Assembly (NCBI GenBank): GCA_963545085.1
Contig: CAUUHV010000006.1
Coordinates: 1 to 64,000 of the forward strand
From: Catonella sp963545085
GTDB lineage: Bacteria > Bacillota > Clostridia > Lachnospirales > Lachnospiraceae
Reading direction: 5' to 3'
DNA length: 64,000 nt
Part shown: positions 54,446 through 62,278 of the stretch, one piece after another
Layout of the letters: each line of letters starts with the position of its first letter
Numbering within the stretch: position 1 is the stretch's first letter
Notes under the pieces: model-generated
Seen by the model: only the letters and a program-made list of their open reading frames with translations
What the model was told of the DNA's origin: nothing
The model's database searches: none
Translations under genes and position numbers: made by a program

Positions 54446-54476
54446 AAAGGCGGCTTTTGTTTAAGAAGCTGCCTTT
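54446..54476 (+). terminator. Terminator of the opp operon
   Basis: AAAGGCGGCTT / AAGCTGCCTTT, 11 pairs with one G-T, 9-nt loop, followed by a T-run, 5 nt after the last stop. Confidence 0.85.
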
Positions 54477-54633
54477 TTGCTGTAACGAAATCAAGAAAGT
54501 CATGATTGGGCTATGCTGTATTTTTATAGCTGATATAACGAAAATTTAGTTACAGAAAATAAGAATAAAAGTGAAAATGCTGTTTTTAGCACGTAATAAA
54601 TAATTTAAAGGCTGAAAGTAAAATGAAAAATTG

Positions 54634-54705
54634 ATTGCATCATTGTATGCAATTATACAAAGGTCTTTTAAAACTATTGACAGTCAAAATCCGTCTGTTT
54701 ATACT
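54634..54705 (+). promoter_or_regulatory. gdhA promoter with upstream palindrome
   Basis: TTGACA (54677-54682), 17 nt, TATACT (54700-54705). Starting 43 nt before the -35 box is a perfect 7-bp inverted repeat ATTGCAT-cattgt-ATGCAAT (54634-54653), a possible activator or repressor site. The rest of the 54442-54765 gap is AT-rich and shows nothing else. Confidence 0.75.
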
Positions 54706-54765
54706 GTGAAAAAGATTTAAGAAAACGAAAAATAGCAGATTGGCACAACCCGAGGAGGAAAGATT

Positions 54766-56100
54766 ATGTCATACGTTGATGAGGTACTTGAAAGGGTAAG
54801 AAGTAAGAGTTCTCATGAGCCGGAATTTATACAGGCGGTAGAAGAAGTTTTGGAGTCGCTCCGTCCGGTGATTGAAAACGAAGAGGACAGTTATAGAAAA
54901 GACGCTCTGCTTGAGAGAATGACGGAGCCTGACAGAATAATTTCTTTTCGCGTACCTTGGGTGGACGACAAAGGACAGGCTCAGGTAAACAGAGGCTTCA
55001 GAGTGCAGTTTAACAATGCTATCGGACCTTATAAAGGGGGATTAAGGTTTCATCCGTCCGTAAATCAGAGTATAATCAAGTTCCTGGGCTTTGAGCAGTG
55101 TTTTAAAAATTCACTTACGGGGCTTCCTATAGGAGGAGGTAAGGGCGGTTCGGACTTCGATCCTAAGGGAAAGAGTGACAGAGAGGTAATGGCTTTTTGC
55201 AAAAGCTTTATTAACGAGCTTTATAAGTATATAGGAAAAGACGAAGATGTGCCTGCCGGAGATATAGGTGTCGGCGCAAGAGAAATCGGATATATGTACG
55301 GACAGTACAAGAGAATTACCGGACTTTATGAGGGAGTGTTTACCGGAAAGGGCTTAAGCTACGGAGGTTCTTTGGCAAGAAAAGAGGCTACCGGCTATGG
55401 ACTTGTTTATATTACGGAGGAAATGTTAAAAAATAACGGAGACTCGCTTAAAGGAAAGACAGTTGTTGTTTCAGGCTCCGGAAATGTTGCTATTTATGCT
55501 ATAGAAAAAGCTTTGGAATTAGGAGCTAAGCCTGTTACCTGCTGTGACTCCACGGGATGGATTTATGATCCTGACGGTATAGATGTAGAGCTTTTAAAGG
55601 AAGTTAAAGAGGTAAAGAGGGCAAGGCTTAACGAATATGCGGCTAAGCGTCCAAATGCCGTATATACTGAAGGAAAAGGCGTATGGGGCGTAAAATGCGA
55701 TATTGCGCTTCCTTGTGCCACACAGAACGAGCTTGACCTTGAGGACGCTAAGAAGCTTGCGGCTAACGGCTGCAAGGCTGTATGCGAGGGAGCAAATATG
55801 CCTACCACTATGGAAGCTACCGAATATTTGCAGAAAAACAAGGTGTTTTTTCTTCCGGGGAAGGCAGCAAATGCAGGAGGTGTAGCGACATCCGCACTTG
55901 AGATGACTCAGAACTCGGAGCGCTTAAGTTGGACATTTGAAGAAGTGGATGATAAATTGAAGCAGATTATGGTGAATATCTTCCGTAATCTCAACGAGGC
56001 GGCAAAGAAGTACGGCAAGGAGGGTGACTATGTGGCGGGTGCGAATATCGCCGGATTTTTAAAGGTGGCGGATGCCATGAAGTCTCAGGGGGTTGTGTGA
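54766..56100 (+). CDS. gdhA: Glutamate dehydrogenase, hexameric GdhA type
   Basis: 444 aa, usual for the NADP-type small hexameric enzyme. Substrate-binding Lys in GGLRFHPSVN, catalytic Lys/Asp region GGGKGGSDFDPKGKS and PAGDIGVGAREIGYM; Rossmann motif SGSGNVA. Interconverts glutamate with 2-oxoglutarate and ammonia. GAGGAGG site; strong own promoter. Cofactor preference not determined. Confidence 0.97.
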   Translation: MSYVDEVLERVRSKSSHEPEFIQAVEEVLESLRPVIENEEDSYRKDALLERMTEPDRIISFRVPWVDDKGQAQVNRGFRVQFNNAIGPYKGGLRFHPSVNQSIIKFLGFEQCFKNSLTGLPIGGGKGGSDFDPKGKSDREVMAFCKSFINELYKYIGKDEDVPAGDIGVGAREIGYMYGQYKRITGLYEGVFTGKGLSYGGSLARKEATGYGLVYITEEMLKNNGDSLKGKTVVVSGSGNVAIYAIEKALELGAKPVTCCDSTGWIYDPDGIDVELLKEVKEVKRARLNEYAAKRPNAVYTEGKGVWGVKCDIALPCATQNELDLEDAKKLAANGCKAVCEGANMPTTMEATEYLQKNKVFFLPGKAANAGGVATSALEMTQNSERLSWTFEEVDDKLKQIMVNIFRNLNEAAKKYGKEGDYVAGANIAGFLKVADAMKSQGVV

Positions 56101-56113
56101 ATTAAAAAATTTA

Positions 56114-56142
56114 TTGATATTTATAAGTTTTTCAGATATAAT
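56114..56142 (+). promoter_or_regulatory. Promoter of the type III toxin-antitoxin locus
   Basis: TTGATA (56114-56119), exactly 17 nt, TATAAT (56137-56142). Transcription should begin near 56149, 29 nt before the first RNA repeat. Confidence 0.85.
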
Positions 56143-56177
56143 GAGACTAAGAGCAGCAATGTTCTTCTTCATCAACT

Positions 56178-56281
56178 ATGAGTCCTGTGACGGTTCCGAC
56201 AGGACGGTAAACTAAAAATTGACCGAGTGATGAGTCCTGTGACGGTTCCGACAGGACGGTAAACTAAAAATTGACCGAGTG
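56178..56281 (+). ncRNA. Repeat RNA antitoxin (CptI/ToxI-like), two 52-nt units
   Basis: Two identical 52-nt units, 56178-56229 and 56230-56281, followed by the first four bases (ATGA) of a third. Each unit contains a perfect 7-bp stem GTCCTGT / ACAGGAC whose loop holds CGGTT. A downstream GACCG can pair with that loop, giving an H-type pseudoknot, and an A-rich single-stranded segment (ACTAAAAATTG) lies between. Tandem pseudoknot repeats between a promoter and a terminator, directly before a ToxN-family gene, are the hallmark of type III systems, where each processed unit binds and inhibits the toxin. The unit is longer than the 36 nt of ToxI. Confidence 0.85.
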
Positions 56282-56293
56282 ATGAAGCTTTTA

Positions 56294-56318
56294 ACGAGAG
56301 GTTTTAAAGACCTCTCGT
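56294..56318 (+). terminator. Partial terminator between antitoxin RNA and toxin gene
   Basis: Perfect 9-bp stem ACGAGAGGT-tttaaag-ACCTCTCGT with a weak T-run (ATTTCTG). In type III systems this hairpin lets most transcripts stop after the RNA repeats while some continue into the toxin gene. Confidence 0.85.
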
Positions 56319-56345
56319 ATTTCTGATTTAAGGAGAAAAGTATAT

Positions 56346-56846
56346 ATGGCTTTGCCCAATAGTGATTATCAGATATTGAAACTCACAAATGCGTTTTATG
56401 ATGCGTATCCCAATCCTCCGTATAAAGAAATATTGGAAAAAAGACATAGAGCTTATAATTGCCTTTTGTTTAAATCTCATTATAATTATTTTATCTGTAT
56501 ACCGTATAGGAGTGAAATCAATCATAAATACGCATTTTGTTTTAAGAACACCGAAAGATCTGTAATACATAAATCGGGACTGGATTACAGTAAGATTGTT
56601 ATTATTGAAAAAGCTGAATATATAGAATCGGAAGATGCTATAATTGATAAAGATGAATTTAATGAAACGGTAATTAATCTTGAAAAGATAAAATTGGAAG
56701 CATTGAAATTTGTTGAAGATTATATCGGGCATATAACGGAAGTTAAAAAATTACATGGAAGTGAGTTTGACAGACGATATAAGTTTTCTCCATTAAAATA
56801 TTTTCATAAAGAACTTTTGAAAACCTATGACCTGCAACATGAATAA
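56346..56846 (+). CDS. Type III toxin-antitoxin endoribonuclease toxin (CptN/ToxN/AbiQ-like)
   Basis: 166 aa, AAGGAG 10 nt before the ATG. Residues with the pattern of CptN/TenpN-type toxins are visible: KLTNAFYDAYPN near the start, NCLLF, YFICIPYRSEINHKYAF, SGLDYSKIVII and the C-terminal RRYKFSPLKYFHKEL. These toxins cut RNA at A-rich sites and are neutralised by the RNA units encoded upstream, here about 65 nt before the gene. They act in phage defence or plasmid/locus maintenance. The protein is more AT-rich in codon use than gdhA, which is compatible with transfer. Confidence rests mostly on the combined repeat-terminator-toxin layout. Confidence 0.85.
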   Translation: MALPNSDYQILKLTNAFYDAYPNPPYKEILEKRHRAYNCLLFKSHYNYFICIPYRSEINHKYAFCFKNTERSVIHKSGLDYSKIVIIEKAEYIESEDAIIDKDEFNETVINLEKIKLEALKFVEDYIGHITEVKKLHGSEFDRRYKFSPLKYFHKELLKTYDLQHE

Positions 56847-56953
56847 TTTACTAAATTGTAATAAAACCTTAATAAAGTTCTTATTGTGTTTCGGGATTAA
56901 ATGTTATATCGTAATTGTAAGTGAAATAAGGATTTTTGAGGAGGTTTATAATT

Positions 56954-57313
56954 ATGAGTATCTTAAATTTTATACTTCCCATAGTCGTTTTAACGCTTAC
57001 AATTTGTTTCAGACCGGCGATTGAATTTAAGCTTTACAGATTCAGCTTTATACAGTTTAATCTTTTCTCTATTTCAAAAGAGGATTTTATGAATATGAAT
57101 GATGTAAGCAGAAAAGAGCTGTCGAATATTTTAACTTTGCATAATATGGCGGCATTTTTAGCAACTTTACTCATTTCGGCATTAGTGACGGTTTTGATTC
57201 ATAATACGACTATGGCGGTTATAGTGAGCGAAGTGTTAGGAGGAATTGCCTTTGCGGCGATTTACGCAAGGCTTGCATTTTGGACAGGAAATTTTTTACA
57301 TAGAGTACGTTAA
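56954..57313 (+). CDS. Unknown small membrane protein
   Basis: 119 aa from the ATG at 56954, preceded by GAGGAGG (56939-56945). About three to four hydrophobic segments (residues 2-22, 68-88, 92-112) with a polar loop between. No family recognised. It is followed 11 nt later by bcp and is probably in that operon. It lies 107 nt after the toxin gene. Confidence 0.7.
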   Translation: MSILNFILPIVVLTLTICFRPAIEFKLYRFSFIQFNLFSISKEDFMNMNDVSRKELSNILTLHNMAAFLATLLISALVTVLIHNTTMAVIVSEVLGGIAFAAIYARLAFWTGNFLHRVR

Positions 57314-57324
57314 GGGAGGAAACT

Positions 57325-57777
57325 ATGCTTAAGACAGGAAGTACCGCGCCGGATTTCGAGCTTCCGGATCAGAACGGAAAGTTTCATACGTTAAAAGAAT
57401 ATCGAGGTAAAAAAGTTATACTGTATTTCTATCCGAAGGATAATACGACCGGATGCACCAAGGAAGCCTGCGGTTTTTCCGAGAGAAGGCCTCAGTTTAA
57501 TGAAAAAGGGGCGGTAATTATAGGTATAAGCAAAGACAGCGTGGCTTCGCATAAGAAATTCGAGGAAAAAAATTCTCTTGCGTTTACTCTGCTTTCCGAT
57601 ACTGAATTAACCGCGATAAAGGATTATGATGTATGGCATAAGAAAAAGATGGCGGGCAGAGAGTATATGGGAGTTGTCCGCACAACATATCTTATAGATG
57701 AGAACGGAATTATAATAAGAGCTAACGATAAAGTCAAGGCTGCGGATGAGCCCGAAAGAATGCTCGGTGAATTTTAA
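57325..57777 (+). CDS. bcp: Thioredoxin-dependent thiol peroxidase
   Basis: 150 aa. Peroxidatic Cys44 in DNTTGCTKEACGF and resolving Cys49 five residues later, as in atypical two-Cys BCP peroxiredoxins. Reduces hydroperoxides in the cytoplasm. GGGAGGAAAC site. Its stop overlaps the yaaA start by one base. Confidence 0.95.
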   Translation: MLKTGSTAPDFELPDQNGKFHTLKEYRGKKVILYFYPKDNTTGCTKEACGFSERRPQFNEKGAVIIGISKDSVASHKKFEEKNSLAFTLLSDTELTAIKDYDVWHKKKMAGREYMGVVRTTYLIDENGIIIRANDKVKAADEPERMLGEF

Positions 57778-58520
57778 TGAAGATTATATTTTCTCCCGCA
57801 AAAAAGATGAAGGTCGATACAGACAGCATGCCGTTTTGTTCACTTCCCATGTTTTCCGAGCGAGCCGAGGAAATTTTTACATGGCTTAAGGAAAGGAATT
57901 ATGAAGAATTAAAAAAGATATGGGAGTGCAGCGATGCCATAGGAGAAAAGGCTTATAAAATTTTAAAAGAAACCGATTTGAATAAAAATCTTACGCCGGC
58001 TGTTCTCTCTTATGAGGGGATAGCCTTTAAGTATATGGCGCCTGCCGTTTTCTGTGAAGACGAGCTTAATTACATCAAAGAAAATCTGCTTATTTTATCA
58101 GCATTTTACGGGATTTTAAGAGCTATGGACGGAGTTGTGCCGTACAGACTTGAAATGCAGGCAAAGGCAAAAATTTCGGGATATGAAGATTTATACGCGT
58201 TTTGGGGGAGGACTCTTTATGACGCGGTAAGGTCTGAGGATGGAATTATAATAAATCTTGCTTCAAAAGAATATTCAAAATGCATAGAGAAATATCTAAC
58301 GGATAAGGATACCTTCATAAACTGCGTGTTTGCGGAAATTATAAAAGAAAAGCCTGTAACCAAAGGAGTTTATGCCAAAATGGCAAGGGGAGAGATGGTC
58401 AGATTTATGGCTGAAAGGAATATAAAAGAACCGGAAAGGTTGAGGGAATTTGACAGACTGGGATTCATTTTTAGTGAGAAGTATTCAAAAGAGAATAAGT
58501 ACGTGTTTATAAAGAGCTGA
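57777..58520 (+). CDS. yaaA: Peroxide stress protein YaaA
   Basis: 247 aa. Family features: N-terminal IIFSPAKKMK, SYEGIAFKYM, then ILSAFYGILRAMDGVVPYRLEM and ARGEMVRFMAE near the end. YaaA proteins bind DNA and lower free iron during peroxide stress. Start ATG shares a base with the bcp stop, so both oxidative-stress proteins are translationally coupled. Confidence 0.94.
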   Translation: MKIIFSPAKKMKVDTDSMPFCSLPMFSERAEEIFTWLKERNYEELKKIWECSDAIGEKAYKILKETDLNKNLTPAVLSYEGIAFKYMAPAVFCEDELNYIKENLLILSAFYGILRAMDGVVPYRLEMQAKAKISGYEDLYAFWGRTLYDAVRSEDGIIINLASKEYSKCIEKYLTDKDTFINCVFAEIIKEKPVTKGVYAKMARGEMVRFMAERNIKEPERLREFDRLGFIFSEKYSKENKYVFIKS

Positions 58521-58537
58521 ATGTATATGGAGGAAAG

Positions 58538-59209
58538 ATGTTAGGGCTTAGAACAGGTGATAATTTAGATAAGTATGTAAGTGATTATGTCGTATTCGAT
58601 TTAGAAACAACCGGAATTTCTCCTCAAACGGATAAAGTCATAGAAATATCGGCGGTAAAGGTAAGGAGCGGGAAGTCTGTAGCAGAGTTTTCAAGCCTTG
58701 TCAATCCGCTTCGGGATATTCCTTACGGCGCGACAAAGGTAAACGGAATTACAAATGAAATGGTAGCGGATAAGCCGGTATTTGAAGATGTTTTGGCGGA
58801 TTTTCTTGATTTCATAGGTGATGATATCCTCGTCGGTCACAATATACACGATTTTGACATGAAATTTATACACAGGGACTGCGAAGCTTTTTTTAGAATG
58901 TTCCTCGGAAATGACTATATAGATACCCTGCCGTTGGCAAGGAGATGTCTGCCGGAGCTTTACCGCCACAGGCTCACCGACCTTGCCGCCCACTACAAAA
59001 TATCGATAGAGGGAGCTCATAGGGCTTTAAATGATTGCAGGATGAATCAGCTTGTTTTTGAAAAGCTTGGAGAGGAGCTTAAAAAGTCGCCCAAAATGCA
59101 GGAAAAATGCCCGAGGTGCGGCGGCACTCTGCTTTTAAAGAATGGAAGGTACGGTAAATTTTTCGGCTGCGGCTCATACCCGGAGTGCAGGTATACGAGG
59201 AATGCTTAA
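58538..59209 (+). CDS. DnaQ-like 3'-5' exonuclease fused to a topoisomerase-type zinc finger
   Basis: 223 aa. Exonuclease motif I Asp21/Glu23 in VVFDLETTG, motif II around HNIHDFDMKF, motif III HRALNDCRMN, so a DEDDh nuclease. From about residue 185 a C4 zinc finger of the topoisomerase I type follows (CPRCGGTLL, then FFGCGSYPECRY). Such fingers bind single-stranded DNA, so the fusion may repair or trim single-stranded ends. Starts behind GGAGGAAAG, 17 nt after yaaA, possibly part of the same operon. Confidence 0.92.
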   Translation: MLGLRTGDNLDKYVSDYVVFDLETTGISPQTDKVIEISAVKVRSGKSVAEFSSLVNPLRDIPYGATKVNGITNEMVADKPVFEDVLADFLDFIGDDILVGHNIHDFDMKFIHRDCEAFFRMFLGNDYIDTLPLARRCLPELYRHRLTDLAAHYKISIEGAHRALNDCRMNQLVFEKLGEELKKSPKMQEKCPRCGGTLLLKNGRYGKFFGCGSYPECRYTRNA

Positions 59210-59229
59210 CAGAGGATTTTTATATGAAA

Positions 59230-59295
59230 TTATTTCTGCGGCAGGTGAGTTATATAGACAAGCTTTTTTTACTGAACGGTGACTGTCGCAGAGAA
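59230..59295. terminator. Long imperfect hairpin between convergent genes
   Basis: ATTTCTGCGGCAG (59230-59242) pairs imperfectly with CTGTCGCAGAGAAAT (59281-59295), with a T-run inside the loop (59262-59268). Probable terminator for one or both genes. Confidence 0.5.
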
Positions 59296-59302
59296 ATTCA
59301 TT

Positions 59303-60517
59303 TCAAACATAATAATTCTCAACAATATTTTCCGCCCATTTAATAGCGTCTATGTACCATGACATAAGCGCTCCGCTGTCTATACCCATTTGTTTCGTTA
59401 TATTGTCGATAGACGTCCATTCACCTCTTTCATAGTTTTCGGAAAGAGAAAGCACAGGTTCAAGCACGCCTTTTCTGTGTATGAGCGCGTCTTTAATATC
59501 TTTACTTACATTTATATCCTTCATAGCCTCATCCATAGGCATATTTAACATAGCGTCGATTACACTGAAAAGACACATAAGAGATACTTCGGATTTTCTG
59601 TGGCGAAGTGTCGACGTTTTCGCCGCTATAAGCTCACCGAATTTGGAGCGTATGAGAGAGGAGCGTACAAGTTCTCTCGGCTTCTTTGCGGAAATATCCT
59701 GGAGCATCATAATATGAATCCAACGTTCAAATTCAACCAAGCCCATGTTGGTAAGGGCTCTTTTTATGCTGTTTTGTATATCGTAATCTTCTCTCATACT
59801 CATTATTTTAACAAGGCGATAAGCCAAATCAACATCTGTTTCGACTATCTCGGCAAGATTCGTGAAGGAAGGATCATCCGCGTGAAGCTCGCTGAGGATA
59901 CGCTGATATGAGCCTATATCCGGTCTTCTGCCGCTAAGGTTACCCACTATGGACGGTTTGCTGAAAAAATAGCCCTGGAACAGGTGAAACCCCATTTTTT
60001 TTGCCTTTATAAAAGCTTCTTCGGTTTCGACTTTTTCGGCTAATATTATTTTCTTTTTGCCGAGAGCAAGTTTAACTTCCTCCTCTATAGTATCAAGAGG
60101 GGTTGAAAGCACATCATATTTTATTATGTCAGCCATAGGTACTATTTCGAAGCTTTCAATACCCTTTTCAAAATCGTCGAGAGCAATTTTATAACCCTTT
60201 TTTCTTAAATAACCGATTCGCTCAAGAATTTTGCTGTCCGCAATGACATCCTCAAGTACCTCTATTATAAGAGTGGAAGGATCGATAAGCTCTATTGTGT
60301 CGGAAAGAAGCGAGTTATAATTAAAATTTACAAATGCTTTTTTCTTGCCTACTATTTTATCGACACCGAGTTCAAAAAGACCGCCCATCACTACAGCTGT
60401 AGAGCTTTCCGCGGTTGTTCCGATGTAGGAAGACGCAGTATCGCTGTTTCTGAAAAGCAGTTCATATCCGTATACATTTTTAGTCTTGTCGAAAATCGGT
60501 TGTCTTGCGATGTACAT
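59303..60517 (-). CDS. EAL-HDOD signalling protein (YuxH/CdgJ-like)
   Basis: 404 aa. N-terminal EAL-type domain starting ARQPIFDKTKNVYGYELLFR, where the EALLR motif is degenerate (YELLFR) and DDFG reads DDFE. Catalysis of cyclic di-GMP cleavage is therefore unlikely. C-terminal HDOD domain (about 200-400) with DDPSFTNLAEIV start. Such proteins act in motility or cyclic di-GMP signalling as binding proteins. GGAGAAT site. Single gene on this strand. Confidence 0.9.
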   Translation of the reverse strand: MYIARQPIFDKTKNVYGYELLFRNSDTASSYIGTTAESSTAVVMGGLFELGVDKIVGKKKAFVNFNYNSLLSDTIELIDPSTLIIEVLEDVIADSKILERIGYLRKKGYKIALDDFEKGIESFEIVPMADIIKYDVLSTPLDTIEEEVKLALGKKKIILAEKVETEEAFIKAKKMGFHLFQGYFFSKPSIVGNLSGRRPDIGSYQRILSELHADDPSFTNLAEIVETDVDLAYRLVKIMSMREDYDIQNSIKRALTNMGLVEFERWIHIMMLQDISAKKPRELVRSSLIRSKFGELIAAKTSTLRHRKSEVSLMCLFSVIDAMLNMPMDEAMKDINVSKDIKDALIHRKGVLEPVLSLSENYERGEWTSIDNITKQMGIDSGALMSWYIDAIKWAENIVENYYV

Positions 60518-60625
60518 CGGGATTCTCCTTGTTTATGAATGATAGGGTTTGCCGTTAGGTATATCTGCTTACCTGAACTGTAAATTACATTGTAGCAGTT
60601 AATTACGAAATTACAAGTAAAACAC

Positions 60626-60654
60626 TTGAAATTTCCTTTCCGGTTTGTTAGAAT
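60626..60654 (+). promoter_or_regulatory. rpmB promoter
   Basis: TTGAAA (60626-60631), exactly 17 nt, TAGAAT (60649-60654). The leader is about 60 nt. Confidence 0.75.
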
Positions 60655-60720
60655 GTAGCTTGTGTGTTTGTGTGATTAGTTTAACTTGTAGTTATCCTTG
60701 TAGATAGAGGAGGTGCTGGA

Positions 60721-60906
60721 ATGGCAAAGTGTGAAGTTTGCGGAAAGGGTGTCAGCTTCGGTATAGCTGTCAGCCATTCTCACAGAAGAAACAACAGGAC
60801 ATGGAAAGCCAACGTAAAGAGCGTAAGGGTTAAGACGGCAGGCGGAAGAAAGAGAATGAACGTTTGCACATCCTGTCTTCGCAGTAATTTAGTAGAGCGT
60901 GCTTAA
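60721..60906 (+). CDS. rpmB: 50S ribosomal protein L28, zinc type
   Basis: 61 aa. Cys4, Cys7, Cys49 and Cys52 form the zinc-binding set of the C+ form; MAKCEVCGKGVSFG and SHSHRRNNRTWKAN are characteristic. Part of the large ribosomal subunit. GGAGGTG site; flanked by its own promoter and terminator. Confidence 0.97.
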   Translation: MAKCEVCGKGVSFGIAVSHSHRRNNRTWKANVKSVRVKTAGGRKRMNVCTSCLRSNLVERA

Positions 60907-60928
60907 TTAAATTAAAACGTAAAATGTG

Positions 60929-60955
60929 AGACTGTTACCGGAGTAGTAACAGTCT
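60929..60955 (+). terminator. rpmB terminator
   Basis: Perfect 10-bp stem AGACTGTTAC-cggagta-GTAACAGTCT followed by TTTTTG. Confidence 0.9.
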
Positions 60956-60990
60956 TTTTGTTTGAATCGAAAAATTAACTGAGTTTATGC

Positions 60991-61019
60991 TTGAACGGTA
61001 AAATGATTTCTGATAAAAT
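60991..61019 (+). promoter_or_regulatory. Promoter of the BspA-like gene
   Basis: TTGAAC (60991-60996), 17 nt, TAAAAT (61014-61019). Confidence 0.65.
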
Positions 61020-61091
61020 CTGAGTTGAGTTTATAAAAGATAATTTTTGGAAATTCAAAAACATACGTTATCGTAGGAGGAAAGAAAGATT

Positions 61092-62174
61092 ATGTTTAAG
61101 AAAATTGCTAAGATGGGCGTAGGAATTTGCGCATTTGCGCTTGCGGCAGTTCTTTTGGTTAAGGGAGAGGCAAAAGCGGACATCACGGTAGGTGAGCCTT
61201 TGCAGGTAGGACCGAATGTAACCGCTTCTTTAGACAACACGGGAGTTCTTACGATATCCGGAACGGGAAACATGTGGGATGATACTGAAGATACTTCCAT
61301 GTATTACAATAAATGGTTCAACAATAAAAAGAGTGATATTTATAAAATAGTTATAAATAAAGGTGTTACTTCAATAGGAAGAAGAGCTTTTTGTTATCTT
61401 GAGAATGTTCAGAGTGTAAGTATTCCGAATAGCGTGACGGCTATTGAGGCGTATGCTTTTCAAAAAACGGTAGCTTTAAGAGAGGTAAAGATTCCTGCGT
61501 CCGTAAGTAAAATCGGTTTTCAGTCGTTTTATGACTCAGGCATAGTAAGCTGTACATTGAGCAGAGGTATTAAGGAGATTGAGGATTTTGCTTTCGCTCA
61601 CTGCGCCAATTTAATGAAAGTTTCCATTCCTGCGGGAGTTGAGGCTGTAGGAGCGGGTGCGTTCGTAGAGAGCGGACTTACAAAGGTAAAGATTGGCGAT
61701 AATGTGGGAATAATAAAGAAGGATGCTTTCCCTTCCGTTGAAGCAAACATTATCTCAAGTAAAGTTACCATAGGGGAGAACGCCTTTCCTGCAGGCTCGG
61801 TTTTAACCGTTTATAAGGGTTCCTCCGCAGAAGAATATGCCAAGTTAAACAATCTTACGATTAAATATCATAAGGACAGTAAGGGTAAGAGCTTAAGTGT
61901 GGCAAAGGTAACGGGACTTAAGCTGACCGCTTTGTATAAAGGCTTTACAGTAAAATTCACAGGAGTTAGGGGTGCTTCAGGATATGAAATACTCTATGCG
62001 TCAAACTCAGCCATGCTGGAGCCGAGCAGAGTGCTTACCAAGTCTAACAGCTATGTTCTTAAAGGACTTGAAAGCGGAAAGGTCTATTATATAAAGGTAA
62101 GGGCATACAAAACATCAAAGGGCAAGAGAGTTTTCGGCAAATACAGCAAAGAAGTAAAAGGAAAAACAAAATAA
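61092..62174 (+). CDS. Secreted BspA-like leucine-rich-repeat protein with fibronectin III domain
   Basis: 360 aa with a signal peptide (about 1-28, cleavage near KADI). Residues 70-235 hold five to six LRR_5-type repeats with the pattern V-x-x-I-x-x-x-A-F-x-x-x-x-x-L. Residues about 275-360 form a fibronectin type III-like domain (GYEILYAS, YYIKVRAYKT). No sortase motif or membrane anchor is seen, so it is released or held non-covalently by its basic tail. BspA-like proteins mediate adhesion to host proteins or partner bacteria. AGGAGGAAAG site. Confidence 0.9.
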   Translation: MFKKIAKMGVGICAFALAAVLLVKGEAKADITVGEPLQVGPNVTASLDNTGVLTISGTGNMWDDTEDTSMYYNKWFNNKKSDIYKIVINKGVTSIGRRAFCYLENVQSVSIPNSVTAIEAYAFQKTVALREVKIPASVSKIGFQSFYDSGIVSCTLSRGIKEIEDFAFAHCANLMKVSIPAGVEAVGAGAFVESGLTKVKIGDNVGIIKKDAFPSVEANIISSKVTIGENAFPAGSVLTVYKGSSAEEYAKLNNLTIKYHKDSKGKSLSVAKVTGLKLTALYKGFTVKFTGVRGASGYEILYASNSAMLEPSRVLTKSNSYVLKGLESGKVYYIKVRAYKTSKGKRVFGKYSKEVKGKTK

Positions 62175-62210
62175 TCGGAGAAAACTCGGATATAAAGTAA
62201 AAAATGCGGT

Positions 62211-62239
62211 GCTGTCACACTTGTATATAGTGTGGCAGC
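62211..62239 (+). terminator. Terminator after the BspA-like gene
   Basis: GCTGTCACAC / GTGTGGCAGC, 10 pairs with one G-T, 9-nt loop, then CTGCTTTTG. Confidence 0.7.
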
Positions 62240-62278
62240 CTGCTTTTGATAAAGTATTAAAAAGGAAGGGATAAATTG

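Noticed and set aside
56178..56281. Possible CRISPR array
   Set aside because: The two 52-nt units are directly adjacent with no spacers, and no cas gene is present; the layout fits a type III antitoxin.
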